A stretch of 64,000 nucleotides of DNA, taken from Sporosarcina sp. ZBG7A. GTDB taxonomy: Bacteria; Bacillota; Bacilli; Bacillales_A; Planococcaceae. The stretch covers positions 42,140 through 106,139 of the forward strand of contig NZ_JWIB01000034.1 of assembly GCF_000813425.1 (NCBI RefSeq). Reading direction: 5' to 3'. Under the pieces are notes generated by a model, which worked only from the letters and a program-made list of their open reading frames with translations, had not been told where the DNA came from and searched no databases. Positions 33,878-42,792 of the stretch are shown in pieces. The stretch's first letter is position 1. Every line of letters starts with the position of its first letter. The position numbers and the translations under genes were made by a program.

Positions 33878-34204
33878 ATGACAACTTACAATAAACTAGT
33901 TAGAGACCTTATACCTGAAATCATTCATCAGAACGGCAAGAATCCTCTCGTAAAAATTCTCTCAAATGAGGAATACCTTAAAGAAGTAGAAAGAAAAATG
34001 CATGAGGAACTAGCAGAGTACGTTGAGGCGAAAAATAACGATGAGAAATTAGAAGAATTGGCTGATCTGTTAGAACTGTTACACACTGCCGCTAATATTC
34101 AAGGAATAAGTTTAGAAAAACTAGAAGAGCTACGCGCAAATAAATCCGAAAAGCACGGGGGATTTGCAAAAAGAATCTATCTAATTGAAGTACTTGATAA
34201 CTAA
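33878..34204 (+). CDS. MazG-like nucleotide pyrophosphohydrolase (PRA-PH superfamily)
   Basis: A 108-residue all-alpha NTP-PPase: TTYNKLVRDLIPEIIHQNGKNPLVK, then the acidic cluster EELAEYVEAKNNDEKLEELADLLELLHTAA with the E-E-x2-E...E-x2-D metal-binding set, and KSEKHGGFAKRIYL. This is the group of small phosphoribosyl-ATP-pyrophosphohydrolase-like enzymes that remove noncanonical or excess NTPs. GAGGGG precedes the ATG at 33878. It is divergent from the NUDIX/helicase pair. Two nucleotide hydrolases beside a helicase is suggestive of nucleotide depletion or clean-up. Confidence 0.82.
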   Translation: MTTYNKLVRDLIPEIIHQNGKNPLVKILSNEEYLKEVERKMHEELAEYVEAKNNDEKLEELADLLELLHTAANIQGISLEKLEELRANKSEKHGGFAKRIYLIEVLDN

Positions 34205-34232
34205 CACCTATGTAATTCATATAATCATATCA

Positions 34233-34276
34233 AGCTCTGCAGAGATAATGCCAGAAGTTCTGCAGAGCTTTTTTTC
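34233..34276 (+). terminator. Terminator of the MazG-like gene
   Basis: AGCTCTGCAGA pairs perfectly with TCTGCAGAGCT and is followed by a run of T. Confidence 0.85.
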
Positions 34277-34332
34277 GTCCATCCACTTTTTTCTTCATAT
34301 ATATTCTTCGTGGATGCGATATGAAATATATA

Positions 34333-34521
34333 TTGTATCATTCTGATAATTGTGTATAATTAAACTTATCGTTTTGGTTGATAAAGTATTTGTTTTTGGT
34401 ATTTGTCGAATCAGTTTCCGCAAAAGAGGATCAGTGCAAGGGAGTAGGTTATCTGTTTCAGCGAGAGCAAGTGCCTGCTTCTTTGAACGATGTCCAGAGG
34501 ATTTCGAGGGGGTAAACGAAA
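34333..34521 (+). promoter_or_regulatory. Promoter and 150-nt leader of the BASS transporter gene
   Basis: TTGTAT (34333-34338), 16-bp spacer and TATAAT (34355-34360), placing the transcript start near 34367. The remaining leader of about 155 nt is long for Bacillales and has short self-complementary segments (AGCA/TGCT near 34466-34480). I see no named riboswitch consensus. Confidence 0.45.
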
Positions 34522-35508
34522 ATGAAAGTTTTGGAGTCAATCAGTTCATTTGCAGGAAAGTATTTTGCAGTATGGGTTATCATCGCTGCACTCATGGCGT
34601 TTCTATTTCCCACACCGTTCCTAGGATTAGGGGCATACATTTCCATTTTACTTGGGGTTGTCATGTTTGGAATGGGGCTGACGTTGAAGGCGGTGGACTT
34701 CAAGATTATCTTGACTAAGCCGCTGCCGGTAATCGTGGGCGTCGCCGCTCAATTTCTGATCATGCCGCTTGTTGCGTTCGCGATTGCTTATGTGCTTAAG
34801 CTTCCGCCAGAATTGGCTGCTGGTTTGGTACTCCTCGGATGTGTTCCAGGTGGGACTTCTTCCAATGTAATGGTCTATTTGGCGAAAGGGAATTTGGCAT
34901 TGTCTGTTGCGATGACTTCCCTTTCCACACTGCTTGCACCGTTTGTGACACCGCTTTTGCTGTTATGGCTTGCGGGACAGTGGATGCCTGTTGACCCGAT
35001 GTCGATGTTTAAGTCAATCGTTCAAGTTATCATTGTTCCGATTGTATTGGGTCTGTTGATCAGAAGATTTTTCCCGAAAGCTGTGGAGAAGAGTGTCTCT
35101 GTTGTCCCACTTATTTCGGTTCTGGCCATCCTTATCATTGTAGCGGCGGTCACATCAGCCAATGCAGGCAATGTCATTTCTTCCGGCTTTGTCGTATTTG
35201 CTGCAGTTTTCCTTCATAACGGTTTTGGCTTATTGCTTGGCTATTTGACTGCTTTAATGCTCGGATTGAATGAGTCCGATCGAAGAGCTATCTCTATTGA
35301 AGTCGGCATGCAGAATTCCGGTCTCGGCGTTGCACTCGCTACCGCACACTTTGGTCCTTTGGCTGCTCTTCCAAGCGTATGGGGAGCTATTTGGCACAAC
35401 ATTTCAGGTCCGATTTTGGCAACAATCTGGTCTAAGAAACCTTCAGCAGCGGCAGAACCCGAACAGGATCCGGGCACGATTCCCGTTCAGACGATTGAGT
35501 CCCGCTAA
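34522..35508 (+). CDS. Bile acid:sodium symporter family transporter (YocS-like)
   Basis: A 328-residue membrane protein of the BASS/SBF family with about ten helices. FGMGLTLKAVDFKIILTKPLPVIVGVAAQFLIMPLVAF, GCVPGGTSSNVMVYLAKGNLALSVAMTSLSTLLAPFVTPLL and EVGMQNSGLGVALATAHFGP are family hallmarks, including the crossover motifs that bind Na+. Substrates in bacteria include pantoate, other 2-oxo acids or steroids. GAGGGGG precedes the ATG. It is a single gene with its own terminator. Confidence 0.88.
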   Translation: MKVLESISSFAGKYFAVWVIIAALMAFLFPTPFLGLGAYISILLGVVMFGMGLTLKAVDFKIILTKPLPVIVGVAAQFLIMPLVAFAIAYVLKLPPELAAGLVLLGCVPGGTSSNVMVYLAKGNLALSVAMTSLSTLLAPFVTPLLLLWLAGQWMPVDPMSMFKSIVQVIIVPIVLGLLIRRFFPKAVEKSVSVVPLISVLAILIIVAAVTSANAGNVISSGFVVFAAVFLHNGFGLLLGYLTALMLGLNESDRRAISIEVGMQNSGLGVALATAHFGPLAALPSVWGAIWHNISGPILATIWSKKPSAAAEPEQDPGTIPVQTIESR

Positions 35509-35574
35509 ATGGACAACGACCAGTAACTTTATATTGTCTGCTAGTAATTGAACAAAATATCAATAATAAGCAAC

Positions 35575-35613
35575 GAGAGCTGGAAATCACTTCGATTTCT
35601 TGCTCTCTTTTTA
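35575..35613 (+). terminator. Terminator of the BASS gene
   Basis: GAGAGC-TGGAAATC pairs with GATTTCTT-GCTCTC around ACTTC, followed by TTTTTAATTTT. Confidence 0.8.
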
Positions 35614-35797
35614 ATTTTGTAACAGTATACACTAGAACACCATTCAACTATCTTTGGCTTTGTTCAGTGTCCAATCATTATGCAAATGGAACTCTTCTAT
35701 GACGCCCCAGACGGATTCTGTCAGTTCTCAGATGATAGGTAACAGAACTACCAATCCTCCGATTTCAGGACACTCTCAACATTAGAAAACAATAAAA

Positions 35798-35837
35798 CTG
35801 CCCCAAAAGAGTCATTTCTCATGACCTTTTGGGACAG
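35798..35837 (-). terminator. Terminator of the SDR gene
   Basis: CTGCCCCAAAAG with GTCAT pairs with ATGAC and CTTTTGGGACAG. The minus strand ends in TTTTATTG. Confidence 0.8.
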
Positions 35838-35847
35838 CTGATATCAG

Positions 35848-36651
35848 TTATTTGCTTTCTTTTTCACGAATATATCTCATAATCGCCCCTGCACCCGCAC
35901 GAACAAGAACGCCGCCATCACAGTTGATCTCTTGTCCTGTAATGTAACGTGACTCTTCAGATGCGAGGAATGATACCAACGCAGCTATATCTTCTGGCCC
36001 ACCTACGTACGGCGTTAAGTTTCCTTCTTCCATGAGCTCCATTAATTCAGTAGAGAACTTTCTGCGAGTTGCTGGTGTTACAATCAGACCTGGTAGGACC
36101 GTGTTACAACGGATGCTTTCTTTACCGTGTTGAGTCGCAACCGAACGAGTGAACGACATAAGGCCTGCTTTTGAAGCGGAGTATGCTGTACGCTCGTAAT
36201 CGCCGACTTTACCGTTTGCAGATGCTGTATTGATGATCGAGCCACCGCCTACTTTTCTCATTTCAGGGATCGCGTATTTGCATCCAAGCATCGGCCCGCG
36301 TAGGTTAATGGCCATTACGGCATCCCACATATCGACGTCCATTTCAGGAACACCTTTATCGGCAATTGGTGAATACGCTGCGTTATTGTGTAGAATATCC
36401 AGTCTTCCGAACGCTTCGATTGTCTTTTCAACCATTGCTTTGACTTCTTCCTCATTTGAAACATCCACTTTAAACGGTATAGCTTGACCACCGTTTTGAA
36501 CGATTTCATCAGCAGCCTTTTTTGCTCCTTCTTCGTTTAAATCAGCAACCACAACAGCTGCCCCGTCTTCTGCCAATCGTAGCACAGTTCCTAGTCCAAT
36601 TCCTGATGCTCCTCCAGTTACAATCGCTACTTTTCCTTCTAATTTCTTCAT
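35848..36651 (-). CDS. SDR family oxidoreductase
   Basis: A 267-residue short-chain dehydrogenase: cofactor motif TGGASGIG (T-G-x3-G-x-G) near residue 12, ADLNEEGAKKAADEI choosing NAD or NADP, NNAAYS, catalytic Ser in NTASANGK, and YSASK as the Y-x3-K pair. The C-terminus has NCDGGVLVRAGAG, the G-G ending of glucose/alcohol-type dehydrogenases. GGGAG precedes the ATG at 36651; a start at 36717 has extra residues unlike SDRs. Substrate unknown. Confidence 0.87.
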   Translation of the reverse strand: MKKLEGKVAIVTGGASGIGLGTVLRLAEDGAAVVVADLNEEGAKKAADEIVQNGGQAIPFKVDVSNEEEVKAMVEKTIEAFGRLDILHNNAAYSPIADKGVPEMDVDMWDAVMAINLRGPMLGCKYAIPEMRKVGGGSIINTASANGKVGDYERTAYSASKAGLMSFTRSVATQHGKESIRCNTVLPGLIVTPATRRKFSTELMELMEEGNLTPYVGGPEDIAALVSFLASEESRYITGQEINCDGGVLVRAGAGAIMRYIREKESK

Positions 36652-37135
36652 AGCTATTCTCCCTTTCGTTACTACTTGAATTACGCAGATTTTTCTGCTA
36701 CTCAATAATTCTAACACTTACTTTAACGTTAAACAATTCGAGTGAACTGTACAATCAATATAATAATTAGACTTCATTAGCAACTGTGGATTGAGATTGC
36801 TTTGCTAAATCACAGATCACGATGTAGCGATTGTTATTGATTTTGAATTTCATAGCGATCATCAATTTACGATAGAAATGAGCTGATTGCTAGACTCTTT
36901 ATTGGACGGTGTTCCTCTCCGAGAATCTTGACGGTCACTCCTCTGTTATACCTTATTTTTTCAATGTATCTAATTTATATACCCTAAGCACTTAACCGTG
37001 CAAATGAAGGTTACAAAGTATCTCACTTCTGTTGGTTGAATGTTGTAAATGGCGGATTAAGACCGCCTGTGTTTCACCTACTTGTTTTTTATGGATTTGG
37101 TTGCAAACAGTTGGCGGTCTCTTTTTTGATACGCC
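36652..37135. other. Intergenic stretch, no gene seen
   Basis: About 480 bp upstream of the SDR gene and downstream of the LURP-one gene. It contains alternative hairpins at 37051-37125 (GGCGG/CCGCC, then AGACCGCC/GGCGGTCT followed by TTTTTT) but no coding frame that I can support. Confidence 0.5.
37051..37126 (+). terminator. Alternative hairpins ending in a T run
   Basis: AGACCGCC (37060-37067) can pair with GGCGGTCT (37113-37120), followed by CTTTTTTG, or GGCGG (37051-37055) can pair with CCGCC (37063-37067). The pairings exclude each other, as in a transcription attenuator. No plus-strand gene is seen before it. Confidence 0.4.
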
Positions 37136-37630
37136 TTAGAAGGCAGCTGAAGATGAGGCAGCCTGGTCAGCTTTGACACAATCTATCGCGATGACCAGTG
37201 CTATGATAAGTGTCTCCATTTCCTCGTTGTAGATTTGCACTTGGTAGCTGTCTCCCCACTGGAACCATTTCTTATCGACCGTGCCCGCCACTTCCCCATT
37301 CTTCAGCACGTCAAAACTCATTTCCCACCAAGTTCCTAGCACTTCGATGCCTGCCGCATCGATTGTATACTTAGGTTTCAGGAAAGAGAATTCCTTCTGG
37401 ATTGTCACGGTTTCCTGTCCCTGTACCTCCACATAGAACGTCGGCAAGAAGCTGAATGACTTTTTGGTGATCCGTGCGACTTCGTTCGCCTCGACGTCCT
37501 GGATGGTATATGTTTTCGGGATTTTCAGGAAGCTACCCTCCACTTCGAAGACATCGTTCCCCTCCGCATCTTTCACTTTGAACTGTCCGCTCATGCTCAA
37601 CATTTTTTGCTTGATGATGAATTCTTTCAT
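37136..37630 (-). CDS. LURP-one-related (YxjI-like) protein
   Basis: A 164-residue beta-rich protein of the LURP-one/tubby-like scramblase group. FIIKQKMLSMSGQFKVKDAEGNDVFEVEGSF and YTIQDVEANEVARITKKSFSFLPTFYVEVQGQETV are the repeated strand pairs; VIAIDCVKADQAASSSAAF is the hydrophobic end. Members bind membranes or nucleic-acid-like ligands; function in Bacillales is unknown. GGGGG precedes the ATG at 37630. It is a single gene. Confidence 0.8.
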   Translation of the reverse strand: MKEFIIKQKMLSMSGQFKVKDAEGNDVFEVEGSFLKIPKTYTIQDVEANEVARITKKSFSFLPTFYVEVQGQETVTIQKEFSFLKPKYTIDAAGIEVLGTWWEMSFDVLKNGEVAGTVDKKWFQWGDSYQVQIYNEEMETLIIALVIAIDCVKADQAASSSAAF

Positions 37631-37956
37631 CTCTGTTCCCCCCACGTTTTTCTCGTCCTGACAATGCGTTACTATGTTTACGGCTTGAGTGCGAAGAAAG
37701 TTTCGTGCACAATGTTGCGGAATCCTTTGTATCGATTTCCTTCAGTTTCATTCAGTGCAGTTGCCCGCCTCGATCGGGCTCCTATGAGGGAACCTTGCTC
37801 AGAACATCAGCAGATTCGTGTTTTCATAGCATACTCGATTGTTCTTAAGAAAAACTTCATAATTTGACTGTGCTTTCCTTCATGGTTGTCCCTTATACTT
37901 AACATCATAGAGAAAGAAATGTGCGGGATCACCGCGGGATGAAAGGTAGATGCAAG

Positions 37957-38865
37957 ATGAGGAAGTTGTGGACAGTTTTAAAGGGACTGGTTCTTTTCAT
38001 TATCGTTCTAGTTATCGCTATAAATGTTACAGGTTGGAACGGACTGGTTAATAAAAAGTTACCGGGCAGTTATCAAACCGATGACTATGTGAGTCCGTAC
38101 ATCTATATGGTGGAGCGCGGTTCCGGGAAAGCGGTTTATGAGAAAAATGCAAATGAGAAAGCGTATCCAGCATCACTCACGAAAATGATGACAACGATTG
38201 TCGCTCTTGAGCATATTGATGATCTCTCCGCGAGTGCTCCGGTCGATACTGATACGTATCAGGAAATGGTAGCGCAAAATGCTTCAATGGCGGGATTCTA
38301 TGGCAGAGAGAAGGTCACTTACCGCGATTTGCTGTATGGCACAATTTTACCTTCCGGAGGAGAGGCCTCTAACTCTTTGGCGATCCATGTGGCAGGGAGT
38401 ACGAAGCAGTTTGTGAAGCTTATGAACGATAAGGCGGCCGAACTCGGAATGAGCCGAACCCGCTTTACGAATCCGGAGGGGCTACATGATACAAAGCAAT
38501 ATACAACTGCTTCTGATATGGCCAAGCTGCTAGATTACGCTCTTGATAACCAAAATTTCAGAGCGATTTTTACAAAAGGGACGTTTCAAACAACATCGAC
38601 TGCAGATCATCCCCAAGGCATTACTTTATCATCGACTGTCCTTTCTTCCTTAAGTGCAGAAGTACAAGACGGATTTGAGATTCTCGGTGGGAAATCCGGG
38701 ACTACGTATGAAGCGGGACAATGCTGGGCTACGCTCGGCACTGCTGGAAATGGGGAGTACATTAGTATCGTCATGGGAGCCCCACTAGAAGACATTAGCC
38801 ATCCCGACCATGCACAGAAAACGGATACGTTGGAGCTATTTGCAAAAATCGGCGCGGGTGAGTAA
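37957..38865 (+). CDS. D-alanyl-D-alanine carboxypeptidase (PBP5/6-type, S11 family)
   Basis: A 302-residue exported penicillin-binding protein with an N-terminal membrane anchor (VLKGLVLFIIVLVIAINVTGW). The S11 active site is complete: SLTK (S-x2-K), SGGEASNS around the S-x-N loop, and KSGTT (K-T/S-G). It trims the terminal D-Ala from peptidoglycan stem peptides in the cell envelope. It lacks the C-terminal PBP5 beta domain and so is shorter than DacA. The start at 37957 follows AAAGGT; ATGs at 37921 and 37939 are alternatives. It is single, with a terminator at 38909. Confidence 0.83.
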   Translation: MRKLWTVLKGLVLFIIVLVIAINVTGWNGLVNKKLPGSYQTDDYVSPYIYMVERGSGKAVYEKNANEKAYPASLTKMMTTIVALEHIDDLSASAPVDTDTYQEMVAQNASMAGFYGREKVTYRDLLYGTILPSGGEASNSLAIHVAGSTKQFVKLMNDKAAELGMSRTRFTNPEGLHDTKQYTTASDMAKLLDYALDNQNFRAIFTKGTFQTTSTADHPQGITLSSTVLSSLSAEVQDGFEILGGKSGTTYEAGQCWATLGTAGNGEYISIVMGAPLEDISHPDHAQKTDTLELFAKIGAGE

Positions 38866-38908
38866 TAGTCGCTTCTACACCTATGTACTACACAACTAAC
38901 TAAGAACT

Positions 38909-38946
38909 AAAAAACCGTCCCAAATGCAATGATTGGGACGGTTTTT
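38909..38946. terminator. Bidirectional terminator between carboxypeptidase and chromate transporter
   Basis: AAAAACCGTCCCAA and TTGGGACGGTTTTT pair perfectly, serving the convergent genes on both sides. Confidence 0.85.
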
Positions 38947-38952
38947 ATGGAT

Positions 38953-40146
38953 TCACACAAATGACAATATCGTACCGCCAAGAGCTCCCGCGACTACAAC
39001 CATCCAAGGGGGCAGTTTCCAATACGCAAGCATGCTGAACAATACAGCTGCTAAGGCAAAGTCAGTAGCTTGTAAGACTGAACTAGTCCAAATCGGGTAA
39101 TAGAATGCAGAAATTAGAATTCCTATCACAGCTGCATTAACACCCATGATTGCCCCTTTGACTTTCGGGTTATTTCGTAATTGGTCCCAAAAAGGCAGCG
39201 CTCCTAGAATTAATAGGAATGCGGGCATGAACACTGCGAACGTTGCGACGAGCCCGCCTACCCATCCTTTCATGACAGTGCCTAAGTAGGCAGCAAACGT
39301 GAAAAGAGGTCCGGGTACGGCTTGGGTTGCTCCGTATCCTGCTAAAAATGACTCTTCGCTGATCCATCCAGTTGGAACAAATTCCTGTTCAAGTAAAGGC
39401 AGTACGACATGTCCACCGCCAAAAACGAGTGATCCCGATCGATAGAAACTATCTATCATGGCAATCCAGACAGACCCTGTCAATTCTCGAAGGATAGGTA
39501 ACAAAACTAACAGTCCACCAAATATGAGTAGACAAATTGCAGAAACGCGTTTCGTGATGGGGAAACTCGATTTTGCTGATTCCGATTCTTTGTGCTTCTT
39601 GAACACAAAGAATCCCACGAGTGCAGCAATAAGAATGGCCCCAACTTGAGTCCACGCGGATTGCCACAGCAGTGTACCGATGAGTGCAAAAAGTGCGATG
39701 GTCTTCCTTGTAACGTCAGGCGTCAGGTTTTTAGCCATTCCGATGATCGCATGGGCAACGACCGCCACTGCGACCAGTTTCAGCCCGTGGATCCACCCTG
39801 TATTTCCAATATCTGTAGTCGCAAGTAATCCTGCAAACAGGATGAGCGCAATTACAGAAGGAAGTGTGAATCCAAGAAACGAGACGATACCGCCAATGAC
39901 ACCTGCTCGCATCACACCGATTCCAATTCCGACTTGGCTGCTCGCTGGCCCTGGAAGGAATTGCGATAACGCTACGAGATCTGCATAACTTTTTTCGTCC
40001 ATCCACTTTCTTCTTCGGACGTATTCTTCATGGAAATAACCCAAGTGCGCAGTGGGTCCGCCAAATGATGTCAACCCAAGCCGTGTTGACACTACTAAGA
40101 TTTCCAATAATGTTTTAATACTTCGATTCGAGTTCGCTGGCTTCAT
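38953..40146 (-). CDS. chrA: Chromate transporter, CHR family (bidomain)
   Basis: A 397-residue membrane protein with two homologous CHR halves. The first has RLGLTSFGGPTAHLGYFHEEYVRRRKW, ALSQFLPGPASSQVGIGIGVMRAGVIGG; the second has FYRSGSLVFGGGHVVLPLLEQEFVPTGWISEESFLAGYGATQAVPGPLFTFAAYLG. The paired FGG and PGP motifs define the family. It exports chromate by proton motive force; other anions are possible. It is a single gene and no chromate reductase lies next to it. Confidence 0.9.
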   Translation of the reverse strand: MKPANSNRSIKTLLEILVVSTRLGLTSFGGPTAHLGYFHEEYVRRRKWMDEKSYADLVALSQFLPGPASSQVGIGIGVMRAGVIGGIVSFLGFTLPSVIALILFAGLLATTDIGNTGWIHGLKLVAVAVVAHAIIGMAKNLTPDVTRKTIALFALIGTLLWQSAWTQVGAILIAALVGFFVFKKHKESESAKSSFPITKRVSAICLLIFGGLLVLLPILRELTGSVWIAMIDSFYRSGSLVFGGGHVVLPLLEQEFVPTGWISEESFLAGYGATQAVPGPLFTFAAYLGTVMKGWVGGLVATFAVFMPAFLLILGALPFWDQLRNNPKVKGAIMGVNAAVIGILISAFYYPIWTSSVLQATDFALAAVLFSMLAYWKLPPWMVVVAGALGGTILSFV

Positions 40147-40521
40147 AGGAGCCTCCTTTTATTGATTGTTCGTTTCATTAATTCCAATTCCCCGATTTTA
40201 GAAGATAGTCTTCTCTATCCTGAAGGTATCATGACTTTTACTAGTTAGATAGCATTCCTACGAAGATTTACAAAGTCTTAATAATGCCAGTTCGCTTATC
40301 CAACTCAAAAACGGCAACTCGTAACTTGGGTAGGATGATTTGATGACTAGCGAATGACTTCACTGATAAATCGCTGCGCTTCTAGTATGAAATTTCTTCA
40401 AATGTATTGTTTCCTTCAAATGCAATGTACCATCAAGATATGTTATATTATTTGAACAAATAGACTTTTGTAGTCTGGTACTGATTTTGTTTTGCAAATC
40501 ACAACTTATGAGGAGGCAATT
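40147..40521. other. Intergenic region between chrA and the VOC gene
   Basis: It holds two near-identical 14-mers, TTCAAATGTATTGT (40397) and TTCAAATGCAATGT (40415), 18 bp apart, and a TGTTATATT extended -10 that could serve the VOC gene. No gene is seen. Confidence 0.45.
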
Positions 40522-40917
40522 ATGGGTAGAGTAATTCATTTTGAAATTCATGTGGATGATATGGATCGTGCCAAGAAGTTTTACGGGGATGTATTTGAAT
40601 GGAAGTTTGAAGACTGGAGTGACTACGCCGGTTCCCCTTACTTCGGTGTTGTGACTGGAGATGAGGAATGGCCGGGCATCAATGGTGCTCTCATGAAACG
40701 TAAAAGTTTACCTCCCGAGCTCAACCAAGCACTAAACGGATATGCGTGTACGATTGGTGTTGGTGATTACGATGCGAGCGAGGAAAAGATACTTCAGAAC
40801 GGTGGTAAGGTAGCTTTACCCAAGTATGCATTACCAGGTATGGCGTGGCAGGGATATTATTTGGATACGGAAGGGAATATCTTTGGAATTCACCAACCTG
40901 ATGAAAACGCAAAGTAA
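40522..40917 (+). CDS. VOC family protein
   Basis: A 131-residue VOC protein. MGRVIHFEIHVDDMDRAKKFYGDVFEWKFEDW is the first module and GKVALPKYALPGMAWQGYYLDTEGNIFGIHQPDENAK the second, with His and Glu metal positions. These glyoxalase-like proteins bind a small ligand. GAGGAGG precedes the ATG at 40522; an in-frame ATG-like start at 40492 is not supported by a binding site. It is a single gene and substrate is unknown. Confidence 0.83.
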   Translation: MGRVIHFEIHVDDMDRAKKFYGDVFEWKFEDWSDYAGSPYFGVVTGDEEWPGINGALMKRKSLPPELNQALNGYACTIGVGDYDASEEKILQNGGKVALPKYALPGMAWQGYYLDTEGNIFGIHQPDENAK

Positions 40918-41009
40918 CATATGAGTCATGAGGGCTATGGGTTTCTGTGTGGAGGACATGAATTTTGACTTGTATGACACACGGGCTTGGTAGAAACATA
41001 TCTCAGGGG

Positions 41010-41387
41010 TTACAGGATGACCCCTGAAAAAAGCCCTTGCAAAACTTCTTTTCCATTCTGATTTTCACATGTAAATGATGCCGTGATAGCTGTTCTATCA
41101 CTCTCTTGTCTTTCGTATTTTTCAATTTTCACTTCACAGCTTATCGTGTCTCCTGTAAATACAGGTCTAAAAAACTCAAAATTCATCGTACGCGCCAATA
41201 CGTTATGATCTCCCCCTACTTTTGTTGGTAACGTTGCGGTTAATAATCCTTGTATTACACGTCTTCCCTGTTCGTCCGGGCTCACATGATGAATCCCTTC
41301 GTCACCTGAAATCTCTATGAATAATTCAACCTCTCTCACTGTAAAAGTCCGCGTGAATGTAATGATGTCTCCTACTTTTAATGACAT
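41010..41387 (-). CDS. MaoC-like hydratase/FAS1-type protein
   Basis: A 125-residue hot-dog fold protein: MSLKVGDIITFTRTFTVREVELFIEISGDEGIHHVSPDEQGR, VIQGLLTATLPTKVGGDHNVLARTMNFEFFRPVFTGDTI. The D-x3-H/ D-x-G-I-H-H region is the usual MaoC active site segment. It would hydrate enoyl-CoA or bind acyl thioesters. Its start overlaps the stop of the NUDIX gene by 10 bp, so the two are translationally linked. The role in this pair is unknown. Confidence 0.82.
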   Translation of the reverse strand: MSLKVGDIITFTRTFTVREVELFIEISGDEGIHHVSPDEQGRRVIQGLLTATLPTKVGGDHNVLARTMNFEFFRPVFTGDTISCEVKIEKYERQESDRTAITASFTCENQNGKEVLQGLFSGVIL

Positions 41388-42022
41388 ATCCCTCTTCCTT
41401 TCAAAAGTTCCTCATTAATCCCATGAATTACAGCCTCGTAATACGAATCGGGATGCGGCACTAAATCAGATTTGCTTATCATTTTCTCGTGGATGAGCTT
41501 CTCGCCATATTCAGTAAGCGTAAACCCTAGGCACGGGATATCTTCGATTTCACTATTCAATAACTTCGCAAAATCTTGAAACGCTATCTTGTAAATCCCC
41601 GCCACTTCTTCCGGTTGCACGTGGAAATCATTTAACTTGTGTTCCGTGTGATAAACAAACACATGAGCCAGCTCATTATCAATCATGTCAGGCTTCTTCA
41701 TGCTGTATGGGATAATGCCGAGTAAATGCAAGTCTTCAAACGCGACCACGATTCCGGTTTCTTCTTGAATCTCTCTCACACCGTCTTCCACACTTTCAGT
41801 TGTCAGCAAATGTCCCGCTGCGGTAATGTCTAGTAAGTTGGGATAGTCTTTCTTAATTGGACTACGTAGTTGCAAGTAGAGCATGTCTTGTCCATTTTCT
41901 TTCGCAACAAACCAACAATGAAACGTTTCATGCCAGTGACCAAGACGATGAACCTCTTCGCGCGTTGCTGTGCCTATCGGAGTTTGCTGTTCGTTGAAGA
42001 TAGTGAGGATTTCGGTTTCCAT
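41378..42022 (-). CDS. NUDIX hydrolase, YfcD/IDI-like
   Basis: A 214-residue NUDIX protein of the group with isopentenyl-diphosphate isomerase-like layout: ILTIFNEQQTPIGTATREEVHRLGHWHETFHCWFVAKENGQDMLYLQLRSPIKKDYPNLLDITAAGHL, then the NUDIX box EDGVREIQEETGI. The C-terminal part (IPCLGFTLTEYGEKLIHEKM) is typical. Members hydrolyse nucleoside diphosphates or other phosphates. It overlaps the MaoC gene by 10 bp. Confidence 0.82.
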   Translation of the reverse strand: METEILTIFNEQQTPIGTATREEVHRLGHWHETFHCWFVAKENGQDMLYLQLRSPIKKDYPNLLDITAAGHLLTTESVEDGVREIQEETGIVVAFEDLHLLGIIPYSMKKPDMIDNELAHVFVYHTEHKLNDFHVQPEEVAGIYKIAFQDFAKLLNSEIEDIPCLGFTLTEYGEKLIHEKMISKSDLVPHPDSYYEAVIHGINEELLKGRGICH

Positions 42023-42172
42023 GGGTTCGCTCCTTTACCTGTAAAGTCGTTTGTGGCTTATACCTAGAATGGCGATAACCTCTTTTCATTCCATTGCTAA
42101 TTTCTTTGACTTATTATATAATAGAACAAACGTTCTTATCCGATAAATATTGGTACTAATGGGGGGATTGTA

Positions 42173-42679
42173 ATGAATAACTTTCAAACAGCTTTTACAT
42201 ATGTTAATAATCTCGTGTATCGGCCTAATCACTTTACTATAGGAGGAGTTCAAGAAGAATGTCAAAACTCGGAGTACGGAGCTGGCGTCTTTCAGTTAGG
42301 CGCTAAGTCCGTTCGTTTTAGAGTTGCCAAAATCACTCCTACGAAGAAAGGTCAATTTGTGGCACTCTGGGAGAAAGATGAAAACAATAAAAACCGGCCT
42401 TTTTCATACGATGCCTCTCCGGATTTAGTAGTCATCAATGTCTTTACTGAACATCATTTTGGGCAGTTCATCTTTCCGAAAACAATCCTCGCAAGCAAAA
42501 ACATTCTTAAAACAACTAGGACAAACGGAAAAATGGCATTTAGAGTTTATCCTAGTTGGGATACGCCCACTAGTCAGCAAGCTGTCGCAACACAAAAATG
42601 GCAATCGGACTTTTTTATAGACCTGAGCGACTCAAGTGTTGCAACCTCGCAAGAAGTCTTAACCTTGTATTCTAACTAA
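42173..42679 (+). CDS. MepB family protein
   Basis: A 168-residue protein of the MepB family, first named beside the MepRA multidrug locus of Staphylococcus aureus. AFTYVNNLVYRPNHFTIGGVQEECQNSEYGAGVFQLGAKSVRFRVAKITPTKKGQFVALWEKDENNKNRPFSYDASPDLVVINV is the family core. Function is unknown, though the fold resembles restriction-like or nucleic-acid-binding proteins. GGGGGG precedes the ATG. There is no MepR or MepA here. Confidence 0.85.
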   Translation: MNNFQTAFTYVNNLVYRPNHFTIGGVQEECQNSEYGAGVFQLGAKSVRFRVAKITPTKKGQFVALWEKDENNKNRPFSYDASPDLVVINVFTEHHFGQFIFPKTILASKNILKTTRTNGKMAFRVYPSWDTPTSQQAVATQKWQSDFFIDLSDSSVATSQEVLTLYSN

Positions 42680-42792
42680 ATCCTTGAATTATAGTAATTG
42701 CTTGCGCATCATTAGTTTAAGTACATTTTGCTTACAGTCTTCAAGTATCTTCCCAAGCATTCCTCTAAACCGTTGACTGAGTGAAGACCAAT

